Shown: piece by piece, positions 16,644 to 24,379 of the stretch
How the letters are laid out: the number at the start of each line of letters is the position of its first letter
How positions within the stretch are numbered: the stretch's first letter is position 1
NCBI GenBank assembly: GCA_018725565.1
Contig: QLUR01000015.1
Span: 1-57,613 of the forward strand
Source of the DNA: Bacillota bacterium
GTDB taxonomy: Bacteria; Bacillota; Dethiobacteria; Dethiobacterales; Dethiobacteraceae
DNA: 57,613 bases
Reading direction: 5' to 3'
Notes under the pieces: generated by a model
Told to the model about the DNA's origin: nothing
What the model saw: the letters and a program-made list of their open reading frames with translations, nothing else
Database searches by the model: none
Position numbers and translations under genes: made by a program

Positions 16644-16727
16644 AAAAAAGTCATCTCACAGGGAAAATTAGTTGTGAAGATTAAAACCAACCAATTCCAG
16701 TCCCTTATTACGAGATGACTTTTCTTA
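16644..16727 (-). ncRNA. Candidate crRNA-like guide RNA (CreR-like) for autorepression of cas
   Basis: Predicted RNA of about 83 nt, transcribed leftward from its own promoter. It opens with AAAAGUCAUCUC and ends with the exact complement GAGAUGACUUUU plus two more U, so a 12-bp closing stem and U-run bound it (arms 16712-16723 and 16646-16657). Inside, AAUAAGGGACUGGAAU (16709 to 16694) matches the last 16 bases of the array repeat at 13 positions without gaps, including GGGACUG of the repeat stem and handle. Starting exactly at the repeat-spacer boundary (16693), 17 bases match the cas3 5' UTR at 16 positions, next to CCC. This is the layout of the crRNA-like regulators known as CreA/CreR, in which partial pairing permits Cascade binding without interference. 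No second repeat is evident; the 3' end is set by the U-run. The RNA's existence and processing are inferred. Confidence 0.72.
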
Positions 16728-16733
16728 TTGTGT

Positions 16734-16763
16734 ATTGTATTTCCAGCGAGTCATAAAAGTCAA
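16734..16763 (-). promoter_or_regulatory. Promoter of the guide-like RNA
   Basis: Minus-strand TTGACT (16763 to 16758), an 18-base spacer and TACAAT (16739 to 16734) predict a start at about 16727, immediately before the closing-stem arm of the guide-like RNA. The -35 region lies in a small dyad (CGAGT at 16747-16751 and ACTCG at 16763-16767). The remaining stretch to 16896 shows no gene. Confidence 0.6.
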
Positions 16764-16896
16764 CTCGTAACCAGGTCGCAGATAGATTTTTGTCAGAAGT
16801 GATAATTGGTCAAATCAGGGATATTATCCATAATCCCCCGCATCGTAATAGAAGCGCAGGGAATCCGGCCTGAGCATATTCGGCAGCAGCGCTTTT

Positions 16897-17880
16897 CTAT
16901 GGTTGCTGTTGGTTGTACCTCCCCAACCCGGCCTGCAGCTCTTCCTTTATCTGCTCCCGCAGGGCCTGCGGTTCGAGCACTTCAACCTGTTTCCCCCAGC
17001 TGAGGAGCCAGCTTTTTAGCTCCGGGCTGTTGTAGACGTTAAGGGTACAAATGATTCGGCCGTCGGCCAATTCCTCGAGTTGTTGCGAGTTGTGATAGCA
17101 TGATTCACGGAAGAAGCGGGAGGCCGGAGGGTAGACTAGAAAGCGGACGCTGACTTCCTCAGTGCCGCTCCAGACGCGAAAACTTGGCCCCAGGTAATCT
17201 TCCAGGCTGAAAGAGGGGTTGCGCGTAAACGGGTTGTTTTGGGCTTTAACGCTCTTAAAGCGGTCTATGCGAAAATTGCAGACCTGGTTTCGTATATGGC
17301 AATGGGCAGCCAGATAGAGGTTGCCTTCCCCCCAAAAAAGATGATACGGGTCAAGGACACGCTGCGTCACTTTGCCGCTGGAGTAAGAATCATATATGGC
17401 TGTCACGCTGCGGCTGCGGCGGATACAGTCGGTTAATGTGGCGATCATCTCCTGCCAGGGCGAGTAATCCCGCAGTTCTTCGCTTAGATATGTAAAGTGC
17501 GGTTTCAGGCGCCGGTAGGCATTGGTATCCTCGCCGCTGCGGATAACGCTCTCCATTTTGACCAGGGCAGACTGGAGGTGCTGGCAGAGGGCAAGACCTG
17601 CTTGGCTAAGCAGTGACTGGCTGGCAGCCGCCAAGGCCAAGGCCTCGGGTCCGGTAAAGGAGACCGGAGTTAATAAATATTTCCGCTCTCGCGCTTCCGG
17701 GTCGCTGCTGGGACGAACAGGATAGCCCAGCTCTCTTAGTGACCGGAGATAACGGTAGGCGGTGCGTTCGCAAATTTGCAGGCTGGCGGCGATTTCTTTT
17801 GCTGAAATACCTTGGCCTGAGTTTGAGTTTAAGATGTGCATGACGCCTGTTAATCGATGAAATTTGTTAGCTTTGCTCAT
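16897..17880 (-). CDS. WYL-domain transcriptional regulator of the cas cluster
   Basis: A 327-residue regulator. The N-terminal winged helix is clear (ISAKEIAASLQICERTAYRY, then LRELGYPV), and the C-terminal half is a WYL ligand-sensing domain, with the AIYDSYSSGKVTQRVLDPYH strand and FRIDRFKSV. WYL proteins commonly regulate CRISPR and other defence genes, sometimes sensing nucleic acids. The start at 17880 has GGGAGG five bases upstream; the frame continues further up without a ribosome site. It lies between cas6 and the cas3 operon on the same strand, with a promoter of its own. Confidence 0.88.
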   Translation of the reverse strand: MSKANKFHRLTGVMHILNSNSGQGISAKEIAASLQICERTAYRYLRSLRELGYPVRPSSDPEARERKYLLTPVSFTGPEALALAAASQSLLSQAGLALCQHLQSALVKMESVIRSGEDTNAYRRLKPHFTYLSEELRDYSPWQEMIATLTDCIRRSRSVTAIYDSYSSGKVTQRVLDPYHLFWGEGNLYLAAHCHIRNQVCNFRIDRFKSVKAQNNPFTRNPSFSLEDYLGPSFRVWSGTEEVSVRFLVYPPASRFFRESCYHNSQQLEELADGRIICTLNVYNSPELKSWLLSWGKQVEVLEPQALREQIKEELQAGLGRYNQQQP

Positions 17881-17899
17881 AACTGCCTCCCTTGGCGCA

Positions 17900-17928
17900 A
17901 TCATACCAAAAGAAATAATTACTGGCAA
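17900..17928 (-). promoter_or_regulatory. Promoter of the WYL regulator gene
   Basis: Minus-strand TTGCCA (17928 to 17923), a 17-base spacer and TATGAT (17905 to 17900) sit 20 bases before the start codon. A dyad TGAC-N7-GTCA at about 17938-17952, just upstream of the -35, could be an operator for autoregulation. Confidence 0.6.
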
Positions 17929-17969
17929 ATATCTTCTGACACATTTGGTCAGCGAACTGATATTCCCCT

Positions 17970-18971
17970 TTACTGGATGGTTAATTTATATTTGCCAAAG
18001 CCAAAAACGGTGTTTTTACCGACATGGACCTGTTCGCCTAGGGCGAGCCAAGGTATAAATTCAGTTAAGTCTCCCTGGTAGGTGACTGTACCGATCAGCC
18101 CGCCCATGTTGATCCGTTGCTCCTGGCGATGGGAGTAGCGCTCAAGGTCTTGCCAACTGGTATTGTTTGCCGACAGGGTAATGTGCCGTGAGCGAACAGC
18201 TAGGCCGCCATAGTCGGCATCAAGCCGCTGACCGTGGTGAAAATAGGACAGGGAGGAGATACGGCGCATGATTTGCCGAAAAAAGACATGAAACTCTGGA
18301 ACAGTGGCGCAGGTGCCGTCATCTACCAGGCGGGCGGGTGTTATGAATTTGATCTGTATTTCTGATATGGGAGGAAAACTCCTGGAGGGAAAAGTGTCAG
18401 ACAGGTCCACGTTGCGAACAGTATTGGTCCCTGAGGAGTAAATCTGCTCTGCCTGGTGCCGGCCAAGCGCTGTCACTTCCTCAAGAATAAAAGGACGTCG
18501 GCCGCGTCCCAGACCTGTTTCCCCCATTTCCCGAAAGACAACGATAAAATATGGGAGGTAACTGTTGGCGCGGCCGAAAAGCAGGAGCTGAAAGTCGAGT
18601 GTTTCGCCTGGAGCGTAGAAGGTTTTTGTCTCGGTTGGCGGCTCAAGGACAAAAGGGCGGGGGATACTTTCGTATTTGCTGAGCGCCTGGCTGTTTTCCG
18701 GGGGAAAGGTTTCAAAGATATAGGCGTAGGGACACTGGCTTTTAAGCAGACAGTTTAAACAATCCTGCTCACGCACGGCACAGGCGATACGGCGGAATAC
18801 GGCGCCAAAGCCGCCGCGAAATGTGGCGCCTTTATAGGGAGGGAGAATCAGGCCCTGTTTCCCGGCTGATAAAGTTATACGGTAGCGGGCAATCCGAAAG
18901 AAATCGAACAAGCGGTCAGCCTCCTGTGCCTTTGAGCAAATGAACAGGCAAGTTGCAGTAGTTTTCGCCAT
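17970..18971 (-). CDS. cas6: CRISPR RNA-processing endoribonuclease Cas6
   Basis: A Cas6 of the PF10040 type, the enzyme that cuts the array transcript within repeats. Features: YKGATFRGGFGAVFRR near the N-terminus, a cysteine cluster CLNCLLKSQCPYAYIF, GETGLGRGRRPF, and the C-terminal glycine-rich loop GEQVHVGKNTVFGFGKY that binds the repeat. An ATG at 18971 gives 333 residues. A TTG at 18911 has AGGAGG eight bases upstream and gives 313 residues, which may be the true start. It is the only Cas6 in the window, so it must serve both effectors and possibly the guide-like RNA. Confidence 0.88.
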   Translation of the reverse strand: MAKTTATCLFICSKAQEADRLFDFFRIARYRITLSAGKQGLILPPYKGATFRGGFGAVFRRIACAVREQDCLNCLLKSQCPYAYIFETFPPENSQALSKYESIPRPFVLEPPTETKTFYAPGETLDFQLLLFGRANSYLPYFIVVFREMGETGLGRGRRPFILEEVTALGRHQAEQIYSSGTNTVRNVDLSDTFPSRSFPPISEIQIKFITPARLVDDGTCATVPEFHVFFRQIMRRISSLSYFHHGQRLDADYGGLAVRSRHITLSANNTSWQDLERYSHRQEQRINMGGLIGTVTYQGDLTEFIPWLALGEQVHVGKNTVFGFGKYKLTIQ

Positions 18972-19003
18972 ATTTTGTCATTTCTCCTGCTCATTATAAA
19001 AAT

Positions 19004-19020
19004 AACCCCTTGCGGGGGTT
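19004..19020 (-). terminator. Intrinsic terminator downstream of the MNT gene
   Basis: AACCCC and GGGGTT form a 6-bp stem with a 5-base loop, followed on the minus strand by ATTTTTAT. It lies between the MNT gene and cas6 and would end the MNT transcript, or attenuate read-through into cas6. Confidence 0.6.
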
Positions 19021-19049
19021 CAATGAACTGAACTTTTTGCCTGATCAGC

Positions 19050-19487
19050 TCAATTCTCACCATTATTCAGGTACGCCTCCCGCAGGGAATCGTCGTAATC
19101 CCTGTAAAATTTATTCATGGTGATGGCAAAGTCCTGATAATACTTGATTACGCTTTCCATGAAATCGCTGGTTGCATCAGGGTCTCTCTCAAAAACTAGC
19201 CGCCCTTCGTTTATAACGCGGAAACGGAGAACTAGATGGGCTTTATTAAGGTTCACTAAATCGACCTGGTCTGTATCAAGGGCGATTGTCAGCCTGTTTA
19301 GCAAAGCGGCTTCGTCTTGTAAAGTCTGCTCCCGATTGTAATAAACTGCAAAATCTATATCACTTAAAGGCGTTTGATAGACGGTACCATAAGACCCAAA
19401 TAAATAAACGGTCTGTACCTCCGGCATTGATGCAAACAGCCCGGCCAGTCCATCTATTCTGTTATCAAGCTGAAGCATTCCCGGCAT
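19050..19487 (-). CDS. MntA-like nucleotidyltransferase without adjacent HEPN partner
   Basis: A protein of about 145 residues with FGSYGTVYQTPLSDIDFAVY, the MNT active site with GS and D-x-D, and a helical C-terminus ending MNKFYRDYDDSLREAY. That ending closely resembles the C-terminus of the MntA at 37010-37462, so the two are paralogues. MntA proteins neutralise HepT by adding AMP to a tyrosine. No HepT gene follows here; a terminator and cas6 do. The gene is therefore an orphan antitoxin half. The ATG at 19487 has GGAGG eight bases upstream; a GTG at 19496 is less likely. Confidence 0.83.
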   Translation of the reverse strand: MPGMLQLDNRIDGLAGLFASMPEVQTVYLFGSYGTVYQTPLSDIDFAVYYNREQTLQDEAALLNRLTIALDTDQVDLVNLNKAHLVLRFRVINEGRLVFERDPDATSDFMESVIKYYQDFAITMNKFYRDYDDSLREAYLNNGEN

Positions 19488-19530
19488 ATCCGGCACCTCC
19501 GTTCAGGCTTATTTTAACAGGGAAGCAATG

Positions 19531-19659
19531 GCAAGTCAAAATTTTATTCAGATAATTTGTATTACCTTGGGTTGCTAAATGCAACCTTTTTTGTTTTGGT
19601 CCGTTATAACAACAGGCCGATGAGATAGCCGGAGACTAAATTGAGCAGGAGGTAAAGAA
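19531..19659 (+). repeat. Leader-like repeat, copy A (partner at 34642-34770)
   Basis: These 129 bases are nearly identical to 34642-34770, with only a handful of differences. They include a terminator-like hairpin, GGTTGC/GCAACC with a TAAAT loop followed by six T (19570-19592), and end in the same AGGAGGTAAAGAA ribosome site. In copy B the site precedes a secreted-protein gene; here the gene is gone. Further homology resumes at about 19732-19946 versus 36049-36263. The rest of 19497-20059 shows no intact gene. Confidence 0.85.
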
Positions 19660-19856
19660 TGAGGAGCCTGGCAAGCCCGGTAAAATTGCAGGAGCCGGGT
19701 CAGTTTTCTCATCCGCATCTTCCTCCGGTGCTTCCGGGCGATGCCCGGCCCGGTTAACCAGGTCCTTTTCGGTTTGAGGGTTACCCATAATAGGCAAAAT
19801 TTCGCCATACTTGGCAATGTAACTTCATGCCGCCCCAAACTTGACTGCCCGGCTCA

Positions 19857-19946
19857 TTAATCGAACCCGCGTTTAATTTCTTCCCAGAACCCCTCGTGGC
19901 TGCCAAGACCAATTACATGGATTACCTCCTTTTTTGTGTCAATCAA
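19857..19946 (-). pseudogene. C-terminal fragment of a RelE-like toxin gene
   Basis: Read on the minus strand, this encodes the last 30 residues of a RelE/ParE-like protein (ending SHEGFWEEIKRGFD), almost identical to the end of the intact gene at 36174-36458. Homology ends abruptly at 19946 and unrelated sequence follows. The toxin body and antitoxin are missing, so it cannot be functional. Confidence 0.82.
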
Positions 19947-20059
19947 TGTCCTTGGAAACAAGGGAACGATACGGAATGTCGTGGGGAAGAATCTCGTAAC
20001 CCGGCTTCCCCAAGTAGCCGACCTAAGTTTCCACCAGTCTCTTGGGCAAAAGTTACGGA

Positions 20060-21070
20060 TCAGTAAAAAGCTTCTGCTAAATGACATGCCACTTGCCGAC
20101 CCGGTTCCAACTGACGTAAAATAGGCTCTGTTTCACTACACTGCTTTTCCCGGTTTATGCAACGGGGATGAAAGCGGCATCCCGTTGGTAGATTAACCGG
20201 ATTGGAAACCTCACCCCTTAATACTTCCATATTACCTATTCTTTGCCTGTGGGGATCGGCAAATAGATATGATTTGATAAGCCCCTTCGTATAAGGATGA
20301 ATCGGGTTTTCAAACAATTTACCGGCCGGGAAAGCTTTTTCAACCACTACGCCCAAATACATTATAGCGATGCGATTACATAAATACTCCAACAATGCCA
20401 AATCATGTGATATGATTAGATTGGTTAAATCGTACTTTTCCTTGAGTTTTAACAATAAATTGATTATCTGGGCCTGCACCGATACATCGAGGGCGGAAAA
20501 AGGTTCGTCACAAATAACAAGTTTGGGCATAATCGATATGGCTCTGGCAATAACGACTCTTTGTCGTTGTCCGCCCGCAAGTTCGTGCGGATAGGCATCA
20601 AGATACTCTAGCGTCAACCCCACCTCTTGCATTAATTGTTTTACTTTCTCTTTCCTGAGCCGGGATGGTATACTCCCTAAAATTTCTAAAGGCTCCTCAA
20701 TAATATCCTTTACCATCCATTTAGGATTTAATGAACCTGAAACGTCCTGGAAGATAAATTGAATATCAGCCGTATTAACCTTGTTTTTATTTCTGCCGTT
20801 AAGAATGTTTCCTTTCCAATATATGTTGCCTTCGGTTTGCGGCACCAAGCCACCAGCTATGTACCCCAAAGTTGTTTTTCCACAACCGCTTTCGCCGGCC
20901 ACACCATAAATATCGCCGTGTTTCACTTGAAGGTTAACCATATCCACCGCTTTAATGATACCTTTAGAGCGAGATGTAAAGCCTCCTTTAAGTTCAAAAT
21001 ATTTCTTGATATTTTCGAGTTTGAGTAATTCAGCGGTTTCCATTTCTCTTTTACTATTCATGTCATGCAA
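20060..21070 (-). CDS. Peptide-type ABC importer ATPase (OppF/DppF-like)
   Basis: A 336-residue ATPase of the oligopeptide/dipeptide/nickel importer family. Walker A is GESGCGKTT, the signature LAGGQRQRV, Walker B LVICDEPFSALD, with a switch His in IISHDLALL. The C-terminal oligopeptide-transporter extension holds the cysteine cluster GCRFHPRC...C typical of the family. A TTG start at 21070 with GGAGGG eight bases upstream is likely; ATG at 21061 is the alternative. It pairs with the DppD-like ATPase 13 bases upstream and completes the importer of the glycyl radical enzyme cluster. Confidence 0.92.
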   Translation of the reverse strand: MHDMNSKREMETAELLKLENIKKYFELKGGFTSRSKGIIKAVDMVNLQVKHGDIYGVAGESGCGKTTLGYIAGGLVPQTEGNIYWKGNILNGRNKNKVNTADIQFIFQDVSGSLNPKWMVKDIIEEPLEILGSIPSRLRKEKVKQLMQEVGLTLEYLDAYPHELAGGQRQRVVIARAISIMPKLVICDEPFSALDVSVQAQIINLLLKLKEKYDLTNLIISHDLALLEYLCNRIAIMYLGVVVEKAFPAGKLFENPIHPYTKGLIKSYLFADPHRQRIGNMEVLRGEVSNPVNLPTGCRFHPRCINREKQCSETEPILRQLEPGRQVACHLAEAFY

Positions 21071-21083
21071 AATTTAAGCCCTC

Positions 21084-22043
21084 CTATGCATATAACCAGC
21101 ATGCCACCTTATGTTCACCGAAACTAACTAACGGTGGTTCATCCTCCATGCAGACACCCTTACGTTGGGTGCAACGGGGACTAAAAACACATCCTTGCGG
21201 TTTATCAACCGGGTTTGGTATAAAGCCGGGCATTGTCTTTAATCCATTTTTTACTTTGGCTGGTTTAAGGATACATCCCAGCAATCCCTGCGTATACGGG
21301 TGCTTAGGATTATCAAAAATTTTGAAGACCTCACCTTTTTCCAACATTTTCCCAACATACATCACCAAAACATCGTCCGCGGCGGCGGATATTACCCCCA
21401 TGTTGTGTGTGATTAAAATAACCGCCGTCTTAAACTTTACTTTAAATCCATGTATTAAGTCCAGTATTTGCGCCTGTATGGTAACGTCCAGAGCGGTAGT
21501 TGGCTCATCGGCAATGAGTATTTGCGGCTGACAGGACATAGCCATAGCGATCATGGCCCTCTGTCTCATCCCACCGGATAACTGGTGCGGGTAACTTGAC
21601 GCTCTTGCCTGAGGCAACGGAATCGCAACTAATTCCAACATTTCCACTGCCCTTTTAAAAGCTTCGCGTTTGTTCAAGCCTTTATGGAGCCGCAGAACCT
21701 CTCCAATTTGTTCTCCGATTGTATATACCGGATTTAGTGTAGTCATCGGTTCTTGAAAGATCATTGATATTTTGTTTCCTCGGACTTCTCGTAGAAAAAC
21801 CTCTCTTAAGGATAATAAATCCTTCCCTTCAAAAATAGCTTCGCCACCTGCAATTTTTCCAGGCGGCATTTGAATAAGTTTGAGCAAAGATAGACAGGAA
21901 ACCGTTTTGCCGCTCCCGGATTCTCCTACAATTCCAAGCGTTTTGCCTTTCTCCAAATCATAACTTACCCCATCAACAGCCTTAACCGAACCCATGTGAA
22001 TATTAAAATGAACTTTTAAATCTTTAACTGACAAAAGAGCCAT
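21084..22043 (-). CDS. Peptide-type ABC importer ATPase (OppD/DppD-like)
   Basis: A 319-residue partner ATPase. Walker A GESGSGKTV, signature LSGGMRQRA, Walker B ILIADEPTTALD, His switch in LITHNMGVI, and the C-terminal CVFSPRC...C cluster. GGAGGG lies six bases before the ATG. It is cut off from the permease genes by the insertion element directly upstream, so its expression may depend on read-through or on a promoter within the element. Confidence 0.93.
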   Translation of the reverse strand: MALLSVKDLKVHFNIHMGSVKAVDGVSYDLEKGKTLGIVGESGSGKTVSCLSLLKLIQMPPGKIAGGEAIFEGKDLLSLREVFLREVRGNKISMIFQEPMTTLNPVYTIGEQIGEVLRLHKGLNKREAFKRAVEMLELVAIPLPQARASSYPHQLSGGMRQRAMIAMAMSCQPQILIADEPTTALDVTIQAQILDLIHGFKVKFKTAVILITHNMGVISAAADDVLVMYVGKMLEKGEVFKIFDNPKHPYTQGLLGCILKPAKVKNGLKTMPGFIPNPVDKPQGCVFSPRCTQRKGVCMEDEPPLVSFGEHKVACWLYA

Positions 22044-22090
22044 AAAAAACCCTCCGGCATATTAATCAATTATCTGGTTCCTCGCTATTT

Positions 22091-22302
22091 TAAGTGGGTA
22101 ACCCGAAGTCGAGCTTGCCTGCAATGAGGTAGGACATGGCAAGGATGTTCTTACTCGTTCGATATCCTCGCGCTCTTGCTTTGGCGGCCTGGATGAGGCT
22201 GTTAATGCCTTTAAGAAAGCCAGTGGTGAGCCTGCTATCGAACCCCATCCCAGTGTCTTTTGCTAGGCTTGGCAGCCTCAATGACAGAGCTGTATGATGG
22301 AT
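22091..22302 (-). pseudogene. ISL3 transposase C-terminal fragment
   Basis: About 70 residues resembling the end of ISL3-family transposases: SRLTTGFLKGINSLIQAAKA, then RARGYR, ILAMSYLIAGKLDFGLPT and a stop inside the left inverted repeat. The catalytic N-terminal two thirds are absent. Non-functional. Confidence 0.8.
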
Positions 22303-22417
22303 CACAATGTCAAGACACGATTTTCAAGTTTTTAAACGACACGGGGTTCCTCCTTTCTGGTTTTATAGGCCCTGGGGCTTAAATCTTTAGTAATTTAAAT
22401 GTCTTTTGCAGCACCCC

Positions 22418-23314
22418 CTATGCAATTTGTTCCTGCTGCCAGTAAAAATGGGCACAGTGGACATTGGCAGGATTTTCTCCATCCAGCGATTGATGGCTCC
22501 GTTCATAGTTATAGTACCGGATATAGGTGTTAATTCCCTGGCGCAGAGCTTTTGGCGTTTCATATTGCATAATGTAGATATCTTCCCATTTGATAGTTCT
22601 GAAAAACCTTTCTGTAATTGCGTTATCAAAGGCTCTGCCTTTGCCGTCCATGCTGATTTTAATGTCTTACTGCTTTAGCAGGTCGATATAATCGGGGCTG
22701 GTGAACTGGCTACCCTGATCCGAATTTAGGATAATTGGCTCTCCGTGTTTATTCACCCCATCAGTAACGGCTTTGATCACAGGCTCTTTATTTAAGGTTT
22801 GAGAGAGCTCATAGCCCATGATTTTACGAGAGTACCAGTCAATAATGGCTACAAGATACATCCAGCGACCTTGCATAGCAACGTAGGTTATGTCTATTTC
22901 CAGACGTGATTGGGGTGAGCCGGAGTTACGTCGCGTAACTGGTAGGGGTAAACATACTGTGTCCTGTTGCGTTTACTCAGATTAGGGCTAGGGCAGAAGA
23001 CCTGAATGCCCATATCGCTCATATAGTGCTGGATACGCTTGCGATTTTCCTTAAAGCGCAAATTCATGGCATTGATGTCATCCCTGATGCGCCTTGCCCC
23101 TTTATATGGATGTTTGTGTGTATTCTGTCGATCAGGTGCTTAATCTTAACCTCAAGTTCCGTAGGCTCGGCTCTTTAGATTTACGATACAGTCCTGTGCG
23201 GTTTAAGGTGATAAGCTCGGCCTGTTCCTTTATGGTAAGGCAGGAATCATCCCATGTTACCATTTCTTCCCGGACCGTGACGTGGCAAAATTCCTTTAGA
23301 TTTTTTTCAGCCAT
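22418..23314 (-). pseudogene. IS3-family transposase (orfB/rve) remnant
   Basis: The pieces form an integrase-like transposase: an N-terminal part (IKEQAELITLNRTGLYRKSK), then frameshifted sequence with CPSPNLSKRN, then YLVAIIDWYSRKIMGYEL and NSDQGSQFTSPDY, then DNAITERFFRTIKWEDIY and YNYERSHQSLDG. An in-frame TAA at 22667-22669 splits the catalytic core, and at least one frameshift lies around 23090-23160. The DDE residues are recognisable but the gene is dead. Confidence 0.85.
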
Positions 23315-23387
23315 TCCTAGCTTTCAAGCAGCTCTTTCTTCCAGATTGCACCAAACAAGTTACCCACTTAAAATAGCAAGCGACCTA

Positions 23388-24293
23388 TTATCTTCCATAT
23401 TGGCGAGGATCGTTGACATCCCTCAGCGCATCGCCAAGTAGGTTAAAAGCTAATACCGCTAAAAATATGGCAGTACCCGGCACGATAGACAGCCACCATC
23501 CTCCTCTAATATAAATCCGGCCATCGCTGAGTATATTGCCCCAGCTGGGAATTTCAGGCGGTGAGCCTATACCTAAAAAGCTTAGAGCGGCTTCTGTAAC
23601 AATGGCGCCCCCAAACATGAGGCATAGCTGAACTATTAAAGGTGAAGCAATATTCGGCAATATATGTTTAAAAATTATTCTTCCCAGGCTTCCCTTCATC
23701 GATTGGACAGCCTTGATATAAGTTGCCTCGCGTACAACCAAAGTCTCACCGCGAGCTACACGAGCTACACGAGGTGTAAATACAACTACCAGCACAATAA
23801 ATAAGTTGGTTATGCTTGGTCCAAGCACAGCCATCAGGGCCAGCCCGGCAATTACCGGAGGTAGGGACATTAACATATCGGTAATACGCATAATAATCTC
23901 ATCGGCCTTTCTGGAAAGACCGCTAAAGATGCCTATGGTAATGCCTAATGCGCCGACGGATACAGTTACCAAAATGCTTATATAAAAAGATGTCCGGGCG
24001 CCATAGATCATTCTGCTCAACACATCCCTGCCCAACTGGTCCGTCCCCAATAAATGACCCGGTGAACCGGGAGGAAGCAAGCGAGAATAAATATCCGTAT
24101 AATGTGGAGGGTAAGAGGCAAGAAGAGGCGCAAAAACAGCAACAAAACATACACCGGCTATATAAATACAACTTAGGATAACCAGCGGGTTTCTGAATAA
24201 TACTTTCGCCCACGACTCTCGCCGACCTCTTTTTATAGACATATCCTGCGCCAACGCCTGTTCTGTTTCCCAGACTGCATCATCCGTATTCAT
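23388..24293 (-). CDS. Peptide-type ABC importer permease (DppC-like)
   Basis: A 301-residue inner-membrane permease. It has a soluble N-terminus, then a first membrane segment (LVILSCIYIAGVCFVAVFA), the GTDQLGRDVLSRMIYGARTS motif diagnostic of OppC/DppC, four further membrane segments, and the EAALSFLGIGSPPEIPSWG coupling loop. AGGAGG precedes the ATG. Its stop codon lies inside the target duplication of the downstream insertion element. Confidence 0.93.
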   Translation of the reverse strand: MNTDDAVWETEQALAQDMSIKRGRRESWAKVLFRNPLVILSCIYIAGVCFVAVFAPLLASYPPHYTDIYSRLLPPGSPGHLLGTDQLGRDVLSRMIYGARTSFYISILVTVSVGALGITIGIFSGLSRKADEIIMRITDMLMSLPPVIAGLALMAVLGPSITNLFIVLVVVFTPRVARVARGETLVVREATYIKAVQSMKGSLGRIIFKHILPNIASPLIVQLCLMFGGAIVTEAALSFLGIGSPPEIPSWGNILSDGRIYIRGGWWLSIVPGTAIFLAVLAFNLLGDALRDVNDPRQYGR

Positions 24294-24379
24294 GAAAATG
24301 AACGTCCTCCTGCCCGTATTCTTGATACCGTTACCGTTCTACGAAGTGTATAACTCATCAATATCTACCCTAATACCGC

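Larger units (their letters stand above)
22076..23385 (-). mobile_element. Decayed ISL3-family element carrying IS3-family remnants
   Basis: Terminal inverted repeats: GCTATTTTAAGTGGGTAAC at 22084-22102 is perfectly complementary to 23359-23377, and similarity extends outward to GGT tips at 22076 and 23385. Flanking 8-mers AATTATCT (22068-22075) and TATTATCT (23386-23393) differ at one base, matching the 8-bp target duplication of ISL3 elements. Inside, only the C-terminus of an ISL3 transposase survives; most of the rest is a broken IS3-type transposase. The right-hand duplication overlaps the dppC stop codon, so the element inserted exactly between dppC and dppD without damaging either. Confidence 0.82.

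Noticed and set aside
16646-16723. The inverted repeat as ends of a tiny transposable element
   Set aside because: No target duplication flanks the arms, the element would be only 78 bases, and the promoter, repeat-like core and U-run give a better explanation.
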